From: Roseibium sediminicola
GTDB lineage: Bacteria; Pseudomonadota; Alphaproteobacteria; Rhizobiales; Stappiaceae
Length of the DNA: 64,000 nucleotides
Assembly (NCBI RefSeq): GCF_023156505.1
Contig: NZ_JALNMJ010000006.1
Coordinates: 124,001-188,000, forward strand
Direction: 5' to 3'
Positions 1-10,568 of the stretch are shown in pieces (within the stretch, counting starts at the first letter, position 1; every line of letters starts with the position of its first letter). Both the position numbers and the translations under genes were made by a program. A model generated the notes under the pieces. It did not search any database, was not told the origin of the DNA, and was given only the letters and a program-made list of their open reading frames with translations.

Positions 1-774
1 CATCGGGTCGACGTTCTCGATGGAACAGATGATGATGCAGTTGTCCGCCTTGTCGCGGACGACTTCCATCTCATATTCCTTCCAGCCCAGCAGGCTCTCA
101 TCGATCAGCACCTGGCCGACCGGCGAGGCGTCGATGCCGGAGCGCACGATGGTCTCGTATTCTTCCCGGTTATAGGCAACGCCGCCGCCGGTGCCACCCA
201 GCGTGAAGGCCGGGCGGATGATGGCCGGCAGGCCGATCTCGTCGAGCGCGCGCATCGCCTCCAGATAACCGGCATTGCGGTCGTATCCGGTGATCTTGCC
301 GTCTTGGCCGCGGATGGCGGGCGAGGAGGCGATAGCAGCGCGCGGGTTCTCCAGGCCGATGGCGTCCATGGCGGCCCGGAACTTCTCGCGGTCCTCCGCC
401 TTTTCGATGACATCGGCGCGGGCACCGATCATTTCGACACCGTATTTTTCCAGAACGCCCATTTCCTGAAGATCGAGCGCGCAGTTGAGCGCGGTCTGGC
501 CGCCCATGGTCGGCAGCAGCGCGTCGGGGCGCTCCTTTTCGATGATCTTGGCGACGAGCTCGGGCGTGATCGGCTCGATATAGGTGGCGTCGGCCAGGTC
601 CGGATCGGTCATGATCGTCGCCGGGTTCGAGTTCACCAGGATGATGCGGTAGCCTTCTTCGCGCAGCGCCTTGCAGGCCTGAGTGCCGGAATAATCGAAT
701 TCACAGGCCTGACCGATGACAATCGGACCGGCACCAATGATCAGGATAGAAGAGATATCTGTGCGTTTGGGCAT
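1..774 (-). CDS. carB: Carbamoyl-phosphate synthase large subunit, N-terminal part (runs off window)
   Basis: This is the first 258 residues of the ATP-dependent subunit that makes carbamoyl phosphate for pyrimidines and arginine in the cytoplasm. The start [20 protein letters not shown] is the usual CarB N-terminus. The segment [13 protein letters not shown] at about residues 85-97 and the glycine-rich ATP-grasp loop FTLGGTGGG at about 190-198 are in place. The gene continues beyond base 1, so only roughly a quarter of a normal 1,080-1,160-residue protein is seen. Its partner carA lies 3.1 kb upstream on the same strand with three unrelated genes between, so the two are probably not co-transcribed. 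Identification is secure. Confidence 0.97.
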   Translation of the reverse strand, partial: MPKRTDISSILIIGAGPIVIGQACEFDYSGTQACKALREEGYRIILVNSNPATIMTDPDLADATYIEPITPELVAKIIEKERPDALLPTMGGQTALNCALDLQEMGVLEKYGVEMIGARADVIEKAEDREKFRAAMDAIGLENPRAAIASSPAIRGQDGKITGYDRNAGYLEAMRALDEIGLPAIIRPAFTLGGTGGGVAYNREEYETIVRSGIDASPVGQVLIDESLLGWKEYEMEVVRDKADNCIIICSIENVDPM

Positions 775-945
775 CTCGGCTCGCAGCTCGCAGCGGCCAA
801 TCCGGATAACGGGGGCGTTATTCGGTCTGACTCGGACTTGAGGTGAATGACAATGTTGGCTGAGCGCGTCTTATAGGGAAAAGCGTCGCGCTAGGAAACC
901 CCGCCTAGGCGCGAAGAAGACGTTTTCCGGGGCGGAAATGCGACT

Positions 946-1224
946 TTATTCAGGTTCTTTGCTTTCGGCCGGCAAGGGAACCGTACTTTGACCGTCAAAG
1001 TCACCGATGCCTTTGGAGAGCGCGTAGCAGGCAAGGCGTATGGATTTGGGGATCTCGACGGGCCGTCCGTCGCGGTTGCCCTTCTCGTAATACTGGATCA
1101 TGCGCTTCTTCAGACCCAGCCGGTCCGCGGCGTCTTTTTGCTTCAAGCCGAGTGCCCGACGCCAGTGACGGAATTGTTGCGGGGTCATGCCGGGCGCAGC
1201 GTCTTTGGATTTCGATTCGGCCAT
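946..1224 (-). CDS. Small XRE-type helix-turn-helix regulator
   Basis: A 92-residue protein with one helix-turn-helix of the XRE/Cro type at about residues 15-60 (FRHWRRALGLKQKDAADRLG, then KKRMIQYYEKG). No second domain is visible, so it is probably a simple dimeric DNA-binding protein. It stands alone in a long, partly AT-rich intergenic region downstream of the carA side and upstream of carB. A TTGACC-N4-GGTCAA palindrome lies about 160 bases upstream of the start, and an ACTTTGAC-C-GTCAAAGT palindrome lies inside its 3' end. Either could be its operator (inference). Target genes are unknown. Confidence 0.8.
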   Translation of the reverse strand: MAESKSKDAAPGMTPQQFRHWRRALGLKQKDAADRLGLKKRMIQYYEKGNRDGRPVEIPKSIRLACYALSKGIGDFDGQSTVPLPAESKEPE

Positions 1225-2095
1225 TTTGTCTTATTCCGGAAGTGCTTGGTTTCATGCGCCCGCGTGTTGCAGCGCACGTGCCATCCTTTTGACAAAAATA
1301 ACCTGGGCGGCGAATTGTCAATCAAGAAGTGCACAATGTGCTCTTTTTCTGTGGTCTCGGACGGCTGCTTCCGGCCGGAAACTTGACCGTAGGGTCAAAA
1401 ATGATATCAGCTCGCTTCTGGTCGACAGGCATGAGCCAAGCGGTAATATGCAACCAACGACAAGCTGGCGCCGAATGCCTCTTCAGCGAGGGTGTGTATC
1501 AATTTTATTTCTACATAGTGCCTAGGGAATTTTGGCAGCCTGTAATAAATGTCAGGGTTAATATAAAGAGACTTAAGTAATTTTCCGGCGTAAAGTGCCG
1601 TGAGGTTAAGAAAACTTGCTGGGGATAACCTTATTCAAGAAAAGTCTATTTATTAGTTTCAGATTATCGATAATTAATATTTATGCCCGTATCGGCTCTA
1701 AACCTTCCGTTTTAACATTCGCAGTTGTATGTCCTTTTCGCCTCTTTTGAGATTTAGCTTTCATAAGACTGAATCTTTTGCGGAAAATTGCCAATAATTC
1801 CAAATTTGTCGTAGATTTTAACTGTTGATCCGGTGTATTACACTATTGCTTAGTCTCCTATAAGTTTGGTGTTGGGGGCTTCTTAAGCGGTAGCATTGCG
1901 CTGCAAGCTGCGGAGGCTGTTTTTGCCGTGCTAGTGGGACCTGGTGGACCGGAGGTGGGACCGGAAAATCAGGAGCACTGCAAGACCCAGCCAGACTTGG
2001 AACAAAAAGACAAGATCGGGCTTAAAAGAATGAACAATGTAGCAACCAAAATGGTCGTGGTTCCGGATATTGCAGGTCCGGGGCAGGAAGTGGTC
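1225..2095. other. Intergenic region, AT-rich in the middle
   Basis: No convincing gene is seen here. Bases from about 1500 to 1860 are markedly AT-richer than the surroundings and should hold the promoters of the divergent XRE and MerR genes. A TTGACC-GTAG-GGTCAA palindrome sits at 1383-1398. The open frame from 1928 that runs into the MerR gene lacks a good ribosome site and family likeness, so I treat 1928-2095 as leader. Confidence 0.5.
1383..1398. promoter_or_regulatory. TTGACC-N4-GGTCAA palindrome upstream of the XRE gene
   Basis: Perfect 6-base arms with a 4-base spacer. A related palindrome, ACTTTGAC-C-GTCAAAGT (985-1001), lies inside the XRE gene. Sharing the TTGAC half-site suggests an autoregulatory operator pair. 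This is an inference from sequence symmetry only. Confidence 0.35.
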
Positions 2096-2467
2096 ATGGA
2101 AGATCGCGCTCTTGCGATTTCCGAAATGTCGGAGCGCTTCGACGTAACGCTCCGGACCCTGCGTTTTTATGAGGAGAAAGGGCTCCTCAATCCTGTGCGC
2201 AAGGGTGCGCGCCGGTTCTACGGTGCCCGGGACGTGTCGCGGATGCGCGTGATCCTGCAGGCCAAGAAAATCGGGCTGACGCTGGCGGAAATCCGTCGGG
2301 TGATCAAACTGGTCGAAGGCGGCACCAAGCGCGACGACCAGTATAAGGAGCTTCAGGAAATCTGCCGTGCGCAGCAGGACATCCTGGTCGAACAGAAGCA
2401 GATGCTTGATGAGCAGATTGCCGAGGTCGGGCAAATCCTGACCGCCTTCGACGAATTGGTGGGCTGA
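2096..2467 (+). CDS. MerR-family transcriptional regulator
   Basis: A 123-residue protein with an N-terminal winged helix-turn-helix typical of MerR (AISEMSERFDVTLRTLRFYE, then EKGLLNPVRKGARRFYGARD) and a C-terminal helical dimerisation segment (about residues 80-120). No cysteine cluster for metal sensing is present, so the effector is unknown. The ATG at 2096 has AGGAAG five bases upstream. Other in-frame starts at 2030 (ATG) and 1928 (GTG) would add 22 or 56 residues without a good ribosome site or family likeness. A strong terminator follows directly, so the gene is a single-gene unit. Confidence 0.85.
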   Translation: MEDRALAISEMSERFDVTLRTLRFYEEKGLLNPVRKGARRFYGARDVSRMRVILQAKKIGLTLAEIRRVIKLVEGGTKRDDQYKELQEICRAQQDILVEQKQMLDEQIAEVGQILTAFDELVG

Positions 2468-2490
2468 TCCGCCAGACGTTTCCAAGAAAA

Positions 2491-2520
2491 CCCGGCATGG
2501 TGTTCCATGCCGGGTTTTTT
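2491..2520. terminator. Bidirectional rho-independent terminator
   Basis: The stem CCCGGCATGG / CCATGCCGGG with a TGTT loop is followed by six T on the plus strand. On the minus strand the run of A before the stem gives TTTTC. It ends the MerR gene and also the convergent secreted-protein gene. Confidence 0.9.
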
Positions 2521-2555
2521 ATTGGCCGGCCGCAGGGCCGCCACGTGTTTGAGGA

Positions 2556-3389
2556 TCACTGTCCAGGCTGAAGTGTGAGCTGAAACGCGCTGCCGCTCTC
2601 CTTGCCGGTCACCTGCGCGAAATAGGCGCTGTTATCCTTCGCGCGCAGCAGCCAGACATCGATCGGGTCGGATCCCTTGATGATCAGGCGGTAATGCCGG
2701 GTTGAGACCCGCGCCGTGCCGATAGCAAGGTTGTCGTTGCCGTGATCCTCGACGCGTGTGCTGAGGATCATCATGTCTTCGGTATCGAAAACACGCAGTT
2801 TCCCGGGCAATTGATAGCCGCTGCGTTCCCAGTAAAAGGGCAGTCCGGCCAGACTGGTGTCAAAGCTTCCCGCGGTTAGCCTATCGTGTTTCGGGTTGTT
2901 CCTGTCATCCGATAGCAACAACGTTCCAATTTCGATCACGTCGCCGGCTCCGGGAACAAGCACGGTTACGACACCTTTTGCGAGGCTGGCGAGCTCGTCG
3001 ATGTCTTTCTCCTCGTCGCTCTTCATCTGAGCGCGGAAGGAAAGATACTCATCGCCGGAACGTGAGAGCTTGCTCCAGTAGACCTTCTTGTTTTCCCGAA
3101 TTTTGCTGCTGGCTTCCTGAAGCGTTCCCTCGGCGGAGATTGTTTCTTCCAGCGCACCTGCAATGTCGAGGCTGCTCCAGAAGCCGGAGGTCTTGATCCT
3201 CAGGTTTTGGCTTATCTTGCGTCCTCCCTTCGGCAGAGCTTCCGACAGCAAGTTGATCGAGCCGATCTCCTTGTTGTCGACTTTCAAAGTGTAGTGTTTC
3301 CGGGTTTGAGCCGCGACAGCGCTGCAATTTATAATCAGGACGATCGCCAACACGGCTTGAATGGCTTTGGCAAGGGAACTTGGTTGCAT
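2556..3389 (-). CDS. Secreted protein of unknown function, DUF6134-like
   Basis: A 277-residue protein starting MQPSSLAKAIQAVLAIVLII, a clear signal peptide cut near AVAAQ. The ATG at 3389 is preferred because upstream in-frame codons would bury the signal peptide. The mature part opens with HYTLKVDNKEIGSINLLSEA, the 'V..(D/N)..EIG' pattern I associate with DUF6134-like periplasmic proteins, and has late beta-rich stretches (HYRLIIKGSDPIDVWLLRAK). It contains no catalytic motif I recognise. It is transcribed toward the shared terminator. Family assignment is tentative; secretion is well supported. Confidence 0.7.
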   Translation of the reverse strand: MQPSSLAKAIQAVLAIVLIINCSAVAAQTRKHYTLKVDNKEIGSINLLSEALPKGGRKISQNLRIKTSGFWSSLDIAGALEETISAEGTLQEASSKIRENKKVYWSKLSRSGDEYLSFRAQMKSDEEKDIDELASLAKGVVTVLVPGAGDVIEIGTLLLSDDRNNPKHDRLTAGSFDTSLAGLPFYWERSGYQLPGKLRVFDTEDMMILSTRVEDHGNDNLAIGTARVSTRHYRLIIKGSDPIDVWLLRAKDNSAYFAQVTGKESGSAFQLTLQPGQ

Positions 3390-3434
3390 CGGGTCTCGCA
3401 CTTCAAATTTTCCGATTGTGGTGGTGTTTGAGAT

Positions 3435-3462
3435 GGAGAGCGCAGCGAAAGCTGCGCTCTCC
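3435..3462. repeat. Perfect 12-bp hairpin with GAAA loop
   Basis: GGAGAGCGCAGC - GAAA - GCTGCGCTCTCC. Read on the plus strand the loop is a GNRA tetraloop. On the minus strand it lies about 45 bases upstream of the secreted-protein start, in its leader. No T-run follows, so it is not an obvious terminator. Confidence 0.6.
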
Positions 3463-3546
3463 GGGTTTCTGACAGGGGTTCCGCAACGGGCTGCATGCGC
3501 GGCATGCGACACCAGCGGCCCGGAAAGAAAGAAATATATATCAATT

Positions 3547-3562
3547 GAGCGAACGTTCGTTC
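3547..3562. promoter_or_regulatory. Operator-like palindrome
   Basis: GAGCGAAC-GTTCGTTC has one mismatch in 16 bases, a form common for TetR-type operators. It sits in the presumed promoter region of the secreted-protein gene. No TetR gene is adjacent, so any regulator would be encoded elsewhere. Confidence 0.4.
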
Positions 3563-3831
3563 TCTATGGTCGAATAGCACTGATTTACCTTGGAGGTCAA
3601 TGGCCGGAAAGGACGTTGGGGACCGTGTGTTGCTCAGGTGCCGGGTTGAGAGATCTTTACCCGGAACGATCCTGCGGCACTGGATGAATGCCCGGTCAGC
3701 TTGAGCGGCCGGTGCTTGAGACCGGCTTCCGCCGACGATCCGGCCAGTCACCCCGGGGGGCTGGAGAAGTCAGGCCAAAGACCCAGGTGAGAGGGTCGGG
3801 CCAGTCAGGATCTTTGATCGCCAAACGCAAA

Positions 3832-3854
3832 ACGCCGGCCCAGAAGGCCGGCGT
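3832..3854 (-). terminator. Terminator of carA
   Basis: ACGCCGGCC-N5-GGCCGGCGT. On the minus strand it is followed by TTTGCGTTT. It lies 36 bases past the carA stop. Confidence 0.75.
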
Positions 3855-3889
3855 CATCTTCATTACGTGCATTGCACCGCAGAGGGCGT

Positions 3890-5071
3890 TTACGCCTGAC
3901 GCGTGCTTTCCATGAGGCCGGTGAACCGCTTGAACAGATAGTGACTGTCGCGCGGGCCAGGGGAAGCCTCGGGATGGTACTGCACCGAGAAAACCGGCTT
4001 GTCTTTCATCGCCAGGCCGCAGTTGGAACCGTCGAACAGGGACACATGGGTCTGTTCGACATTGTCCGGCAGGCTGTCGGCATCCACCGCGAAGCCGTGG
4101 TTCATCGAAGTGATTTCCACCTTGCCGGTGGTGTGGTCGAACACCGGATGGTTGGCGCCGTGATGGCCCTGATGCATCTTCACGGTCTTGCCGCCCAGGG
4201 CCAGCGCCAGCATCTGGTGGCCAAGGCAGATGCCGAAGGTGGGCACGCCCTTGTCGACGATTGTCCGGATCGTTTCGACCGAATAGGTGCCGGTCGCGGC
4301 CGGATCGCCCGGGCCGTTGGACAGGAACACGCCGTCCGGCTGATGGGACAACACATCGTCGGCGGTTGCGGTGGCCGGCAGAACTGTTACGTCGCAGCCG
4401 GCATCGGCCAGAAGGCGCAGGATGTTGCGCTTGATGCCGTAATCGATGGCGACGACCTTGAAAGTGCTGTCCTTGGCTTCGCCATAGCCTTCATCCCACT
4501 TCCACGTGGTCTGCGACCAGGGATGGGACTGGGTGGTGGAGGCGTCCTTCGCCAGGTCCATGCCGACCAGACCGGGCCAGTTCGCCGCCGCCGCTTTGAG
4601 CGCATCGACGTCGAAGTTTCCGTCCGGAGCATGGGCGATGACGCCGTTCGGCACGCCCTTCTCGCGGATCAGGGCCGTCAGCGCGCGCGTGTCGACGCCG
4701 CTGATGCCGATCAGGTTGCGGCTCTTCAGCCAGGCGTCGAGATGTTTGGCGGCGCGATAGTTGGCCGGGTCGGTGATCGCGGCGGCCAGAACCACGCCGC
4801 GAATGCCGCTGTCGGCCGCCATGTTGACGGTCTCGATGTCCTCGTCATTGGTGCCGACATTGCCAATATGCGGAAATGTGAAGGTGATGATCTGGCCGGA
4901 ATAGGACGGGTCGGTCAGGATTTCCTGATAGCCGGTCATGGCGGTGTTAAAGCAAATCTCACCAACGGCTTGGCCGGTGGCGCCGAGGCCCCGTCCCTCG
5001 ATAACGTTGCCGTCGGATAACACAAGCAGGGCGGTCGCCGGGGTCTCTGACCATGCGTCTGCAGTCGTCAT
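3890..5071 (-). CDS. carA: Carbamoyl-phosphate synthase small (glutaminase) subunit
   Basis: A 393-residue subunit that hydrolyses glutamine and channels ammonia to CarB. The N-terminal CarA domain (about residues 12-150, with GEICFNTAMTGYQEILTDPS) is followed by a class I glutamine amidotransferase domain. The triad is Cys282 in GICLGHQ, with His366 and Glu368 in YHPEASPGP. The ATG at 5071 gives MTTADAWSETPATALLVLSD, matching the family. A start at 5146 would add 25 residues with no ribosome site. The gene is followed by its own terminator and is separated from carB by three genes. Confidence 0.97.
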   Translation of the reverse strand: MTTADAWSETPATALLVLSDGNVIEGRGLGATGQAVGEICFNTAMTGYQEILTDPSYSGQIITFTFPHIGNVGTNDEDIETVNMAADSGIRGVVLAAAITDPANYRAAKHLDAWLKSRNLIGISGVDTRALTALIREKGVPNGVIAHAPDGNFDVDALKAAAANWPGLVGMDLAKDASTTQSHPWSQTTWKWDEGYGEAKDSTFKVVAIDYGIKRNILRLLADAGCDVTVLPATATADDVLSHQPDGVFLSNGPGDPAATGTYSVETIRTIVDKGVPTFGICLGHQMLALALGGKTVKMHQGHHGANHPVFDHTTGKVEITSMNHGFAVDADSLPDNVEQTHVSLFDGSNCGLAMKDKPVFSVQYHPEASPGPRDSHYLFKRFTGLMESTRQA

Positions 5072-5304
5072 GTCTTGTTTCCAGATCTTGTTGGTGACAT
5101 CATGCGCTGCAGGAAAGGCGTCTTGGGCGGGCTTGGAAGCCTGCATATGGCCGTCTGCATTAAGCGCGGGACTCTATGGGAAGCGGCTTGGATCGTCAAT
5201 ATTGATCCTCTGAAAAAAGATCTTTAAAATTCAATAGCTTGTCTGGGAAGTGTGACTGGCGCGGATCCGCGTCATCCCTCAGCGCGGCAGGGGTGGGGTG
5301 AACC

Positions 5305-5811
5305 ATGCGCAAAGAGATGCGCGACAGAATCAACGCGGCCTTGAAGGTAGCGCAGGACGATGGCGACAAGCGCCGATGCGCGACCCTTCGGCTGGTCCAG
5401 ACCGCGGTGAAAGACCGCGAAGCCGCCGCCCGCGAAAACGGCAAGGACGGCGTCGATGAAATCGAAGTGATTGAAATCCTTCAAACGATGATCAGCCAGC
5501 GCGAGACCTCGGCGGTCGAATTCGAAAGCGGCGGTCAGCTTGATCTTGCCGAACAGGAGCGCACGGAACAGGACATCATCCGGGAGTTCCTGCCGGTTCA
5601 GCTGAACGAAGACGAGATGCGCTCCATTTGCGAGGAGACCGTCAGGGACATCGACGCCCACGGTCTGCGCGATATCGGCCGATGCATGAGCGAATTGAAG
5701 ACGCGTTACCCGGGGCAGATGGACTTCGTCCAGGCTTCCTGCGTCGTCAAGGACATGCTTCGGGCCGATGCCAAGGCGGGAAACGGCACCGATGACGGTG
5801 ACGGCAGCTGA
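5305..5811 (+). CDS. GatB/YqeY domain protein
   Basis: A 168-residue cytoplasmic YqeY-family protein, an all-alpha domain related to the tail of the GatB amidotransferase subunit. The N-terminal MRKEMRDRINAALKVAQ and the central LQTMISQRETSAVEFESGGQ and REFLPVQL are typical. Its exact role is unresolved in the family; loose links to tRNA-dependent amidation have been suggested. It precedes dnaG and rpoD, a conserved order in alphaproteobacteria. The start at 5305 could instead be the ATG at 5317. The C-terminal tail (NGTDDGDGS) is a variable extension. Confidence 0.92.
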   Translation: MRKEMRDRINAALKVAQDDGDKRRCATLRLVQTAVKDREAAARENGKDGVDEIEVIEILQTMISQRETSAVEFESGGQLDLAEQERTEQDIIREFLPVQLNEDEMRSICEETVRDIDAHGLRDIGRCMSELKTRYPGQMDFVQASCVVKDMLRADAKAGNGTDDGDGS

Positions 5812-5984
5812 TCCGGCTGCCGCTGTTCCGGTTGTTCACAGGCTGTCCATAGCGCTGTGAGATGATGGTTGGGCCTCTGGCATCCCCCTTCAAGACCCTC
5901 TATTTTGACAGACCGGCCGGCGTCCAATCCTGCGATGCCGCCGGATCCTGGTGTTTCCAATAAGCCTTGGGCTGACTGTGTTCC

Positions 5985-7916
5985 ATGCGTTTCGAACCGC
6001 GCCTTCTTGATGAAATCCGCGCCCGTCTGACCCTGTCGGATCTGGTCGGGCGCCGTGTGTCCTGGGACCGGCGCAAGACCCAACCCGGCAAGGGCGATTT
6101 TTGGGCCTGCTGCCCGTTCCACCAGGAAAAGAGCCCAAGCTTTCACGTCGATGACCGGCGCAACCGCTACAAGTGTTTCGGCTGCGGTGCCTCCGGCGAC
6201 CATTTCACCTTTGTCTGCGAGACCGAGGGCTTAAGTTTTCCCGAAGCTGTCGAACGGCTGGCGGAGCAGTCCGGCGTCGCGTTGCCGGCACCCGACCCGC
6301 AGGCCGCGCGCCGGGAAAAGAAGCGCGCGGGGCTGGCCGATATCTGCGAAATGGCGGCGCAGTTTTTCCAGCACGAATATGCGGGGCCGCGCGGCGAGGG
6401 AGCGCGTACCTATTGCGCCAAGCGGGGCCTGGCACCGGAAACCTTGCGGGAATTCCGTTTCGGCTTCGCACCCGACAGCCGCGACGCGCTGAAATCCTTT
6501 CTTTCTGCCCGCGAGATCCCCGAAGCGGCGATGATCGAGGCCGGCCTGGTGATCAAGCCTGAGGACGGCCGTCCGTCCTATGACCGCTTCCGCGGCCGGC
6601 TGATGATCCCCATTCAGGACGACCGCGGCCGAGTGGTGGCCTTTGGCGGCCGGACCCTGTCGCCCGAAGGGCAGCCGAAATATCTGAACTCGCCGGAAAC
6701 GCCGCTGTTTCACAAGGGCATCATGCTGTTCAACGCCCACCGGGCGCGCGAGCCGGCCTTCAAGTCCGGCGAAGCGGTGGTGGTGGAAGGCTATCTCGAT
6801 GCCATCGCGCTGTGGCAGGCGGGCATCCACCATGTGGTCGCTTCCCTCGGCACCGCCTTCACCGAGGATCAGATCCTCCGGCTGTGGAAATTCGCGACCG
6901 AACCGGTGATCTGTTTTGACGGCGATGCGGCCGGTGTCTCGGCCGCCCACCGGGCGATCGACCGGATCTTTCCGGTGCTCAAGAGCGGCTACTCGTTCCA
7001 GTTCTGCTTTCTGCCCGACGGCATGGACCCGGATGATCTCATCAAGCAGCGCGGCGTTTCCGGATTCCATACGGAGGTTTCAGCCGCGCAATCGCTTTTC
7101 GATGTGGTCTGGGACCGGGAAATCTCCGTCGCCCGGCTCGACACGCCGGAGCGCAAGGCGGCGCTGGAAAAACGCTTTGACGACCTGATCGGCACCATTC
7201 GTGACGAACGGGTGCGCCGGCGTTATCAGTTGGACCTGAAGTTCAAGCTGTCCAATCTGTTTTTCGAGCAGGCGCGGCAAACGCGGAAGGGCGGTGCAAA
7301 GGGGGCGGAGACTGTCACCTCGCTCGGCAAGGCGCGAGAGCGGGTGGCCGCCAGCGATGATTTCGGCACCGAACGCCTGGTGCTTGGCCTGAGCATGCGT
7401 TACCCGCATCTGCTTGACCGGAATTTCGAACGCTTTTCCAGGTTGCCGTTTGCCAACGACCTGCACCGTCAGCTGCGCGATGTCCTGTGCCGCATCGTCG
7501 ACGATCTCGAGGCGACGCCGATCGCCGAACTGACCGGAGCCTTCGACGAGCCGCTCAGGGACATCATGTATGAAATGATGGCGGAAACCATCGGGCTGCA
7601 GGAGCAAAAGGGCGCGGAATTCTCCGCGCTGATCCATCGCTTCCCGCTCCTCAAGTCCAATCCCCCGGAGGATTTCATTGAGGCGGCCTTTCTGCATTTC
7701 CTCGATGTCCTTGAGCTGAATGCTCTGGAGGAGGAGCTGGCGTCGGAGCTTGCCGTTGCCGACGATGAGATCGACGAGCATTCCTGGTCGCGCATCCAGG
7801 CGCTGACCCAGGATCTGAGCCGTCGGCGCGAGGAATGCGCGCGCGACGAGGGCGATCTGGCCGAACGGGCCAAGAAAATCCGCACCGCGCCTCCCGTAGC
7901 TGTTGCCCTGCCTTAA
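5985..7916 (+). CDS. dnaG: DNA primase
   Basis: A 643-residue primase that lays RNA primers at the replication fork. The N-terminal CHC2 zinc ribbon (CPFHQEKSPSFHV, then YKCFGCGASGDHFTF) uses Cys43, His46, Cys64 and Cys67. The catalytic core carries the TOPRIM motifs EGYLDAIAL (about residue 268) and DGDAAG (about 312). The C-terminal helicase-interaction region (about 470-620) is more divergent, as usual. Length is normal. It lies between yqeY and rpoD, the classic macromolecular-synthesis arrangement, with a long gap before rpoD that allows separate control. Confidence 0.97.
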   Translation: MRFEPRLLDEIRARLTLSDLVGRRVSWDRRKTQPGKGDFWACCPFHQEKSPSFHVDDRRNRYKCFGCGASGDHFTFVCETEGLSFPEAVERLAEQSGVALPAPDPQAARREKKRAGLADICEMAAQFFQHEYAGPRGEGARTYCAKRGLAPETLREFRFGFAPDSRDALKSFLSAREIPEAAMIEAGLVIKPEDGRPSYDRFRGRLMIPIQDDRGRVVAFGGRTLSPEGQPKYLNSPETPLFHKGIMLFNAHRAREPAFKSGEAVVVEGYLDAIALWQAGIHHVVASLGTAFTEDQILRLWKFATEPVICFDGDAAGVSAAHRAIDRIFPVLKSGYSFQFCFLPDGMDPDDLIKQRGVSGFHTEVSAAQSLFDVVWDREISVARLDTPERKAALEKRFDDLIGTIRDERVRRRYQLDLKFKLSNLFFEQARQTRKGGAKGAETVTSLGKARERVAASDDFGTERLVLGLSMRYPHLLDRNFERFSRLPFANDLHRQLRDVLCRIVDDLEATPIAELTGAFDEPLRDIMYEMMAETIGLQEQKGAEFSALIHRFPLLKSNPPEDFIEAAFLHFLDVLELNALEEELASELAVADDEIDEHSWSRIQALTQDLSRRREECARDEGDLAERAKKIRTAPPVAVALP

Positions 7917-8357
7917 AAAATCGGCAACTGCGGGATCTGACGTCTTTCTGGCGGCAGATGGCTCAGAAAAACGCTTTTTCCGATTGACCTGTGACGAATC
8001 ACACTTGCGAATCGTGCGCGTCGAGCTAAATAGAACCTTTGCAGCCTTTATGCGCCGCAGCCATATGAGCCTGCTCGCGGCAAAAATCTCAGACGAGCTG
8101 CAACCCGTATGACTATCTCCTCGGCATTCGTTCTTTGAATGCGGACAAAAAAGACCGTGTGCAGCGTTGATGCCGAAATTTGTCAATGTCGAAAAGTGTA
8201 CGGTTAATTGGGACTTAAGGGACACGGCTTACAAACCTATCCACAATGATTCCTTTGGACGCCGCCGCTTTATTAAGCTGGCGCGCTGAGGACGAATTGG
8301 GTTGAAGCCAAACACTGGGCGCGGCGTGGCTGGCGTGGCCACGAACTGGAGCACGAT
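7917..8357. other. Long leader/promoter region of rpoD
   Basis: 441 bases without a credible gene. Long upstream regions before rpoD often hold several promoters. Candidate TTGACC at about 7984 lacks a clean -10 at standard spacing, so no promoter is called. Confidence 0.4.
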
Positions 8358-10352
<1,995 letters not shown>

Positions 10353-10384
10353 GAGCTGGCCGGGACTTCGAGCAATACACTTTG

Positions 10385-10414
10385 AAAAAACCCGGCGGCA
10401 ACGCCGGGTTTTTT
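10385..10414 (+). terminator. rpoD terminator
   Basis: CCCGGCG-GCAA-CGCCGGG followed by six T, preceded by six A, so it may work on both strands. Confidence 0.9.
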
Positions 10415-10568
10415 GGTGCAGACTGCCGCTTTGAGGCATTTCGAGAATTGTTTGATACAAACTTTGCCGACTTTTGCGTTCGAGGCAGAGCCGAGAGGCA
10501 GCTAAAGTCGGCTCAGGCTTTTCCCGAAAAGCTTTAGCGACCACGGATTTCCAACCAAGGACTTTGTT

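Larger units (their letters stand above)
3390..3889. other. Intergenic region with two symmetric elements
   Basis: No gene is seen. Bases 3435-3462 form a perfect 12-bp hairpin, 3547-3562 a near-perfect 16-base palindrome beside an AT-rich stretch, and 3832-3854 the carA terminator. Confidence 0.5.

Noticed and set aside
7917-8357. Small gene upstream of rpoD (69-codon frame from 7903)
   Set aside because: It overlaps the dnaG stop and has no ribosome site or family likeness.
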